Shown piece by piece: positions 6,953-10,956 of a stretch of 10,956 nucleotides of DNA. The stretch's first letter is position 1, and every line of letters starts with the position of its first letter. The notes beneath the pieces are model-generated. The model was not told the origin of the DNA. It saw nothing but the letters and a program-made list of their open reading frames with translations, and made no database searches. The stretch comes from Ruminococcus flavefaciens (GTDB lineage Bacteria > Bacillota > Clostridia > Oscillospirales > Ruminococcaceae). Position numbers and translations under genes: made by a program. Location: contig SFMO01000206.1 in assembly GCA_004554385.1 (NCBI GenBank), positions 1-10,956 of the forward strand, written 5' to 3'.

Positions 6953-6981
6953 ATTGTAGCATTTTTTTGAAAAAAATACAA
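6953..6981 (-). promoter_or_regulatory. Sigma-A promoter of the minus-strand sigma operon
   Basis: On the minus strand, TTGTAT (6981-6976) and TACAAT (6958-6953) are separated by 17 bases, and TGC precedes the -10 box. The spacer is a T tract followed by an A tract, which may bend the DNA. Transcription would start near 6946 and give a leader of about 60 bases. This is a housekeeping-type promoter; additional control by the sigma factor itself cannot be judged. Confidence 0.7.
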
Positions 6982-7028
6982 GCTCCATGAGAAACAGAAA
7001 AAAATTATTGAAAAACGATAATTTTCTA

Positions 7029-7057
7029 TTGACAAATGATATTTTGTGTGTTATACT
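7029..7057 (+). promoter_or_regulatory. Strong sigma-A promoter of the lipoprotein/membrane cluster
   Basis: A perfect TTGACA (7029-7034) and TATACT (7052-7057) are separated by 17 bases. The expected transcription start is near 7064, about 35 bases before the first start codon. The promoter is divergent from the one at 6981-6953, so the two regulatory regions lie back to back with about 47 bases between their -35 boxes. Confidence 0.88.
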
Positions 7058-7098
7058 ATAGTCACAGTAAGAAAACAGAGCTTCACGGAGGTGTATGT

Positions 7099-7542
7099 AT
7101 GAAGCTGTCAAAGCTCGGAGTATTGCTGATCTCGGCAACGCTTATGATGTGCGGCTGCCAAAGGGGAAGCTACGGTATAAACTACGAACTGCCCGATGAA
7201 CCTATAAAATTCAGCACTCAGACCTTTGTTTCTCCTGTAGATAAGAACGATACATACAGCGCCATAAAGTATAACGACAGGCTTTATATCCCTTACGGAA
7301 CATTGGACAAGACACTTAAAGGCGATGATGTGGGAGCCTGTCTCGGTTATATTGTCCAGGATGGTGTGGAGGATAAGGGCGCAAGGATATATCTGCTCAC
7401 GGCTACCGATGATTATCTTGCGGAGATATTTATTAACGCCGGAATGCAGCAGCCTATATTTTTCAGGGCAGAGGATACCATAGGAAAGAATATTGATACT
7501 CCGTCATATATCCATAGTCTTAATTACGGCGTATGGCGCTGA
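7099..7542 (+). CDS. Small putative lipoprotein of unknown function
   Basis: The ATG at 7099 follows CGGAGG (7086-7091) by seven bases. An upstream in-frame ATG at 7036 lies inside the promoter and cannot be the start. The product has 147 residues. Residues 1-19 are a type II signal peptide (MKLSKLGVLLISATLMMCG) and C20 is the likely lipidated cysteine; the lipobox MCGC is slightly unusual because a second cysteine stands at -2. The mature part has a Y-N-D-R-L-Y-I-P-Y-G-T stretch (about 55-65) and looks globular, but I recognise no family. It is first in the cluster driven by the promoter at 7029-7057 and is followed by a membrane protein gene after 28 bases, so it probably works at the outer face of the membrane with the cluster products. 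Confidence 0.8.
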   Translation: MKLSKLGVLLISATLMMCGCQRGSYGINYELPDEPIKFSTQTFVSPVDKNDTYSAIKYNDRLYIPYGTLDKTLKGDDVGACLGYIVQDGVEDKGARIYLLTATDDYLAEIFINAGMQQPIFFRAEDTIGKNIDTPSYIHSLNYGVWR

Positions 7543-7570
7543 TACATTTATTATAAAGGAGCTTTTGCTT

Positions 7571-8038
7571 ATGTGGAACAAGGACAAATCACTTTTTTTA
7601 TCGCGGATACTGACTGTTACGGCAGCTTTTGCGGCTGTTTTCATAGCATTCTTTATCCCGACTATGTCTGACTGGTATGTATACGAAATGGCTTCCGAAG
7701 CCGAGAGCATTTTACCAAGGGATACAATGTTCGTACCTATGTGCGTGACACTGTATATATGCGATATACTGGCACTTGCAGCACTGTGGAAGCTCCATGT
7801 GCTTCTCAGGAATATCAGCAGGGACGATGTTTTCGTACCGCAGAACACCGCATGTCTCAGGTGGATATCATGGATATGTATGGGCGTGGGAGCAGCACTC
7901 ATGGTGTTTGGTCTCTGGAGCTCAATATTCGCATTCTTTGGTATGTGCGCAGTGATGTTCGGACTTATAATGAGAGTTCTCAAGAACGTGTTTGAAAAGG
8001 CAGTAGAAATAAAGTCGGAAAACGACTTTACTATATAA
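7571..8038 (+). CDS. DUF2975-like four-helix membrane protein
   Basis: AAAGGAG at 7555-7561 lies nine bases before the ATG at 7571; the longer in-frame extension to 7493 would overlap the upstream gene and lacks a site. The 155-residue product has four predicted membrane helices (about 10-29, 56-78, 96-115 and 118-137) and a polar loop LLRNISRDDVFVPQNTACLRW (79-98). That layout, with the R-x-(5)-D-V-F-(V/T)-P-x-N motif between helices 2 and 3, fits the DUF2975 family as I know it. Members are commonly encoded directly before a small YozG-type XRE regulator, as here. Function is unknown; a role as membrane partner or target of the regulator is inference. Confidence 0.8.
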   Translation: MWNKDKSLFLSRILTVTAAFAAVFIAFFIPTMSDWYVYEMASEAESILPRDTMFVPMCVTLYICDILALAALWKLHVLLRNISRDDVFVPQNTACLRWISWICMGVGAALMVFGLWSSIFAFFGMCAVMFGLIMRVLKNVFEKAVEIKSENDFTI

Positions 8039-8052
8039 CGGAGGTGTTTTCC

Positions 8053-8259
8053 ATGCCGATCGTAGTAAATCTTGATGTAATGATGGCAAAGCGGAAGATA
8101 TCCTCACAGGACCTTGCAGAAAAGGTGGGTATCACAACCGCGAATCTTTCAATATTGAAAACAGGCAAGGCGAAGGCGGTCCGCTTCTCGACACTGGAGA
8201 GGATATGCGATGAGCTTGACTGTCAGCCGGGAGATATACTGGAGTTCAAAAGAGAGTGA
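8053..8259 (+). CDS. Small XRE (Cro/C1-type) transcriptional regulator, YozG-like
   Basis: The 68-residue protein is almost entirely one helix-turn-helix domain. MPIVVNLDVMMAKRKIS is followed by the HTH (SSQDLAEKVGITTANLSILK, 17-36), the basic KTGKAKAVRFSTLE and the terminal LDCQPGDILEF. This matches the YozG-like family of small Cro/C1 regulators. I chose the ATG at 8053, eight bases after CGGAGG (8039-8044); the GTG at 8044 overlaps that site. It lies 14 bases after the DUF2975-like gene. There is no ligand-binding domain, so it may sense through a partner, most obviously the adjacent membrane protein. Control of its own cluster is likely but not shown. Confidence 0.92.
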   Translation: MPIVVNLDVMMAKRKISSQDLAEKVGITTANLSILKTGKAKAVRFSTLERICDELDCQPGDILEFKRE

Positions 8260-8287
8260 GCTTAGACGAAAAAACAGGTATGGCGGA

Positions 8288-8304
8288 GCAGAATGAGATT
8301 CTGC
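8288..8304 (+). other. Short inverted repeat between the regulator and the next gene
   Basis: GCAGAAT (8288-8294) and ATTCTGC (8298-8304) form a 7-bp inverted repeat with a three-base centre. No T run follows, so it is not a typical terminator. It could be a processing or protein-binding site in the 108-base gap, which otherwise shows only weak, poorly spaced promoter-like A/T boxes. Confidence 0.3.
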
Positions 8305-8367
8305 CGTACTGTGGCAAATACAATACCTATTATACATATATTTATAATAAGTAAAGGTGGTGCTGTT

Positions 8368-8664
8368 ATGAAAAATAATGAGGTTATCAAACGTGAGCTT
8401 AAATGCACATATGGGGTAGATATTGCGCTGTGCGTTTTCAATTTTCTCATATGTTCGGTGCTCTGTGCAGGAGGAAGCGAATGGCTGAATATTGCAGGAG
8501 TCATTGCATTTGTCACAGCAATACTGCCAATTGGCTTTAAGCGGCTGTACTATAAGAACGAGCCTAATCCAAGGTCTGTGGAGGCAATAATGGCGGTATA
8601 CAGGATATTGCAGGCTGTACTTATACTTTACGGTATCGACTATTTTCTCATAGCAGGTGTCTGA
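8368..8664 (+). CDS. Small three-helix membrane protein of unknown function
   Basis: AAAGGTGG at 8353-8360 lies seven bases before the ATG at 8368; an upstream in-frame ATG at 8293 has no good site and adds an unconvincing N-terminus. The 98-residue product has a short charged N-terminus (MKNNEVIKRELK) and three predicted membrane segments (about 17-36, 40-58 and 76-96). A basic, Asn/Pro-containing loop (KRLYYKNEPNPRS, 58-70) separates the second and third. No family is recognised. It is followed after a single base by the next small membrane protein gene, so the two are almost certainly translated together. Confidence 0.78.
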   Translation: MKNNEVIKRELKCTYGVDIALCVFNFLICSVLCAGGSEWLNIAGVIAFVTAILPIGFKRLYYKNEPNPRSVEAIMAVYRILQAVLILYGIDYFLIAGV

Positions 8665-8665
8665 T

Positions 8666-9094
8666 ATGAAGGAAAGCGAGGAACTTAAAAATGAGCTTAG
8701 GCGTATCGTTCGGGAATTGCTGCTACTGCTTTCTCTGATATTGATAATAGTAGCAGTCTGTTTAGTAAAGGAATACTTTGACAAACATTATACGCATTTT
8801 AATGCCGAAAGAACTGCACTCATGGAGAGGATATTTGATATAACCATCGATGATAATGTTAAACTGAAACGATATTCAGATGAAAGTATACTAATTGCGA
8901 TAGATCAGAGACTTGAGCTTGAAACAGATGATTATGAGAGATTCATTGCAGAAAATGTAAATGCCGCTCTTAAACTTGATGAAAGCCGCAGAGACGGCGA
9001 AATAATTTATAAGTATGTAAATTACCGTACGGATATGAAGATAACAGAGCTTGAAAAAGGAGGCTATCTGATAGCATTACATCATTGGGAGTAA
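8666..9094 (+). CDS. Small single-pass membrane protein of unknown function
   Basis: The ATG at 8666 comes one base after the previous stop codon; AGCAGG (8652-8657) eight bases upstream is a weak ribosome binding site, so translation may depend on coupling. A GTG at 8657 is an alternative start. The 142-residue product has one membrane segment (about 18-35, LLLLLSLILIIVAVCLV) after a charged amphipathic N-terminus (KESEELKNELRRIVREL). A soluble, acidic domain of about 105 residues follows, with no recognised motif. The orientation of that domain is uncertain: the N-terminal flank has about as many acidic as basic residues. Confidence 0.78.
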   Translation: MKESEELKNELRRIVRELLLLLSLILIIVAVCLVKEYFDKHYTHFNAERTALMERIFDITIDDNVKLKRYSDESILIAIDQRLELETDDYERFIAENVNAALKLDESRRDGEIIYKYVNYRTDMKITELEKGGYLIALHHWE

Positions 9095-9112
9095 AAAAAT
9101 ATTACTGTCAGT

Positions 9113-9137
9113 GCCATATCCGCTTAAAATGGCTTTT
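9113..9137 (+). other. Weak hairpin before the last gene of the cluster
   Basis: GCCAT (9113-9117) can pair with ATGGC (9129-9133), followed by TTTT. The stem has only five pairs and a long loop, so it is at best a partial terminator or processing signal in the 70-base gap. Confidence 0.2.
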
Positions 9138-9164
9138 AGAAAATAAAAAAAGGAGTAAAAGATC

Positions 9165-10679
9165 ATGAATAACAACATCTATAACGTACCGCAGGCTCAG
9201 TACATTCCTCAGCCTGTAACAGAAAAGGTCAGGGAAAAGCCTGTATATTCAAAGGCAGAGGTCATTCTTTCGGTATTCGTGTTTATTGCAGCCTTCTGCT
9301 TTATGAGATATGTGGTGTTCCACGCAATGGGATTTATCACAACAGGTCTTTACATCGCTATTATTACCGCGGCAATAATCTACCTGAGAAAAAAGGAATG
9401 CAGCTTCTCACGCTTCAATAAGGTCCTTACGGGAGTGCTGTATGCGTTTACTATAGTTTTTTCCATAACCGCAAACAACTTTATCAAGACTCTCGATGCG
9501 CTGTTTCTTTTCGGTGCAGGCGCTTACCTTATATACTCCGTAGGTGCGGACAACAAGAATGTTGAACGCTTTCTGCCCTTTGCACTGTGCAAGGCGATAT
9601 TTGAGTATCCTTTCTCAAATTTTGAAAAGCAGGCGACTATAACCTCAGACTCTGTTTCAAAATCAAAGGCAGGCTCAAACATAAAATACATTATCATAGG
9701 TCTTATTATTACAGTGCCGCTGACAGCTGTCGTAGCTTCCCTGCTCATGTCCGCAGATGACGGCGTTGAGCGCATGCTCACGACTATATTCAACAGGATT
9801 TTCCATGAGGAGCTCTGGAACATTATATTACAGCTTGGTTTAGCTATCCCCTGCTCGATGTATCTCTTCGGAATGTTCTACACAAATACTCACCGTGACA
9901 GCGTGAAAACTCTTGATGAGAACGCTTGTAAAATGAGCCTCTTCAATATCCGCTTTGTCAGCAATCTCATCGTATACACAGCGGTAACTCCTATATGCAT
10001 ACTCTATGTGATGTTTTTCATATCACAGGCTAATTACTTTCTTTCTGCCTTCACAAATAGTCTTCCAGAGGGCTTTACCTATGCCGACTACGCAAGACAG
10101 GGCTTCTTTGAGCTTTTCGCAGTAGCTCTTATCAATCTTTTCGTGCTCTGCTTTATGAGCCTTTTCTCAAAGAAGGCAGGCAGAGAGAAAACAAAGGCGC
10201 TTAAATTCTACAGCATAATTATCAGTGTTTTCACTATCATACTCATTGCCACAGCTATGAGCAAAATGATAATGTATATAGACAACTACGGTCTCACAGA
10301 GCTGAGACTCTATACAAGCTGGTTCATGGTGCTTCTTGCTGTTACATTCGTAATGGTTATAATAAAACAGTTTAAATTCGATATGCAGTTTGCAAAGCAT
10401 TTTTCCGTAATGTTCACTATCATGTTTGCCATACTTTGTTTTTCACGCCCCGAGGCATTGATAGCAAGATACAATATAGAGATGTATGAATCAGGATACC
10501 TTGACGAGCTGGACAAGAATACCATACTTTCCATGTCAGATGACGGACTCCTTGTGGCACTCAACGAGGGTGAGGTAACTGCTGAAGAGGTCAATGACCA
10601 TAAGGATAGGCTATATCAGCGTGACAGCTTCGGAAAGTACAATATTCCTGCACTGCTGGTGGACAGCAAGACTGAATAA
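9165..10679 (+). CDS. Polytopic membrane protein, DUF4173-like
   Basis: AGGAG at 9151-9155 lies nine bases before the ATG. The 504-residue product has a Gln/Pro-rich cytoplasmic N-terminus (about 1-29), then about eleven predicted membrane helices between 32 and 427, and a soluble tail of about 75 residues (RYNIEMYESGYLDELD onward). The YADYARQGFFELFAVALINL block (306-325) and the YGLTELRLYTSW block (375-386) are what I recall from the DUF4173 family; the assignment should be confirmed by a profile search. The biochemical function of the family is unknown. It is the last gene before a strong terminator. In related bacteria such genes are often found near small XRE regulators and DUF2975 genes, as here. 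Confidence 0.82.
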   Translation: MNNNIYNVPQAQYIPQPVTEKVREKPVYSKAEVILSVFVFIAAFCFMRYVVFHAMGFITTGLYIAIITAAIIYLRKKECSFSRFNKVLTGVLYAFTIVFSITANNFIKTLDALFLFGAGAYLIYSVGADNKNVERFLPFALCKAIFEYPFSNFEKQATITSDSVSKSKAGSNIKYIIIGLIITVPLTAVVASLLMSADDGVERMLTTIFNRIFHEELWNIILQLGLAIPCSMYLFGMFYTNTHRDSVKTLDENACKMSLFNIRFVSNLIVYTAVTPICILYVMFFISQANYFLSAFTNSLPEGFTYADYARQGFFELFAVALINLFVLCFMSLFSKKAGREKTKALKFYSIIISVFTIILIATAMSKMIMYIDNYGLTELRLYTSWFMVLLAVTFVMVIIKQFKFDMQFAKHFSVMFTIMFAILCFSRPEALIARYNIEMYESGYLDELDKNTILSMSDDGLLVALNEGEVTAEEVNDHKDRLYQRDSFGKYNIPALLVDSKTE

Positions 10680-10684
10680 TGACG

Positions 10685-10710
10685 AAAAGGGACGCATTGC
10701 GTCCTTTTTT
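10685..10710 (+). terminator. Intrinsic terminator of the membrane protein cluster
   Basis: AAAAGGGACGC (10685-10695) pairs with GCGTCCTTTT (10699 onward, to 10709, one G-U pair) around the loop ATT, followed by T residues to 10710. It starts six bases after the last stop codon and ends the 7099-10679 cluster. Confidence 0.9.
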
Positions 10711-10825
10711 GATGCTATAAGTCGAAGCAGAATATGTAAGCATAGGATTTTTTAACATAAAGCAGCATAAAAAAATTCGATAATATATGCAATTCAAAGA
10801 AAAATATTACAAATTGCTGTGTATG

Positions 10826-10929
10826 CCGGCGCCAGAACCGCACTGACACGGACTTAGAACCGCACGCTGCCGGACTTTCGACCGCACCTTGCCGGAGCAG
10901 AACCGCACTTTACCGATCATTGACCGCAC
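10826..10929 (+). repeat. Array of five bipartite repeats, 21-22 bp period
   Basis: The heptamer ACCGCAC occurs exactly five times, beginning at 10837, 10859, 10881, 10902 and 10923 (steps of 22, 22, 21 and 21). Each is preceded, 10-11 bases upstream, by a CCGG-like box: CCGG at 10826, ACGG at 10848, CCGG at 10870 and 10892, CCGA at 10913. The two boxes are one helical turn apart and the units two turns apart, so all lie on one face of the helix. The bases between the boxes vary. Confidence 0.9.
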
Positions 10930-10949
10930 TCCGAACCAACTGATATAAT
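10920..10949 (+). promoter_or_regulatory. Extended -10 promoter reading out of the window
   Basis: TTGACC (10920-10925) and TATAAT (10944-10949) are 18 bases apart, with TGA directly before the -10 box. The -35 box overlaps the last ACCGCAC repeat (10923-10929), so a protein bound to the array would block this promoter. The gene it serves is beyond the window. Confidence 0.7.
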
Positions 10950-10956
10950 ATTTACA

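Larger units (their letters stand above)
10818..10956 (+). mobile_element. Probable left end of an IS21-like element (partial)
   Basis: From the TG at 10818 the sequence changes from A/T-rich spacer to a GC-richer array of five related motifs followed by a rightward promoter. Multiple 20-odd-base transposase-binding repeats at the tip, just before the transposase promoter, are a known feature of IS21-family elements. No transposase codons are inside the window, and the exact boundary is an estimate. A regulator-binding array in front of an ordinary gene is the alternative. Confidence 0.5.

Noticed and set aside
7504..7983. 159-residue minus-strand open frame
   Set aside because: Antisense to the DUF2975-like membrane protein; its hydrophobic pattern does not make sense as a protein.
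8293..8367. N-terminal extension of the small three-helix membrane protein
   Set aside because: AAAGGTGG directly before the ATG at 8368 marks the real start, and the extension overlaps an inverted repeat and A/T-rich spacer.
8149..8784. 211-residue minus-strand open frame
   Set aside because: It is antisense to three plausible plus-strand genes with good start sites, and its composition (many Ser, Tyr, Cys, His) looks like a reverse-frame shadow.
10711..10817. A/T-rich spacer after the last terminator
   Set aside because: Inspected for small genes, RNA genes and promoters; no start codon with a ribosome binding site and no convincing structure was found.
10826..10929. Possible CRISPR array
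   Set aside because: The repeated core is only seven bases with a short CCGG partner and a 21-22 bp period, too short for repeat-spacer units; no cas genes are visible.

Overview
The window looks like chromosomal DNA of a low-to-moderate GC, Gram-positive anaerobe of the Clostridia, most likely Ruminococcus or a close relative (Oscillospiraceae). The evidence is strong AGGAGG ribosome binding sites, sigma-A promoters with extended -10 boxes, U-tract terminators, a GH5 cellulase-type enzyme, and a gene set (YozG-type regulator, DUF2975, DUF4173-like membrane protein) typical of that group. The genus is inferred from gene style, not from a marker gene.

Layout from left to right. 1-139 is the right-hand tail of an IS3-family insertion sequence: the last codons of its transposase and its terminal inverted repeat. 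246-2148 is an ECF sigma factor overlapping a membrane-anchored probable anti-sigma factor whose external part contains an internal duplication. 2249-2995 is exodeoxyribonuclease III, with its own strong promoter, a hairpin at the very start of its transcript and a strong terminator. 3146-4336 is a GH5 endoglucanase-type enzyme without a signal peptide, under its own extended -10 promoter overlapped by a palindrome. A bidirectional terminator separates it from a second, minus-strand ECF sigma/anti-sigma pair (6883 down to 4374) joined by an ATGA overlap. A divergent promoter region (6953-7057) then drives a plus-strand cluster from 7099 to 10679: lipoprotein, DUF2975-like membrane protein, small XRE regulator, two small membrane proteins and a large DUF4173-like membrane protein, closed by a terminator at 10685-10710. 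The last 140 bases hold an array of five bipartite repeats with 21-22 bp spacing that runs into the -35 box of an outward promoter, probably the left end of an IS21-like element whose genes lie beyond the window.

How the genes fit together. Both sigma/anti-sigma pairs have the usual layout for envelope signalling: a sigma factor translated together with a single-pass membrane protein that has a large external sensor part. Their targets cannot be told from this window. The 7099-10679 cluster is almost entirely envelope-associated and carries its own small DNA-binding protein, so it may be a self-regulated membrane module; its function is unknown. xth and the GH5 gene look like independent single-gene units between the two signalling loci. 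Mobile elements bracket the region at both edges.
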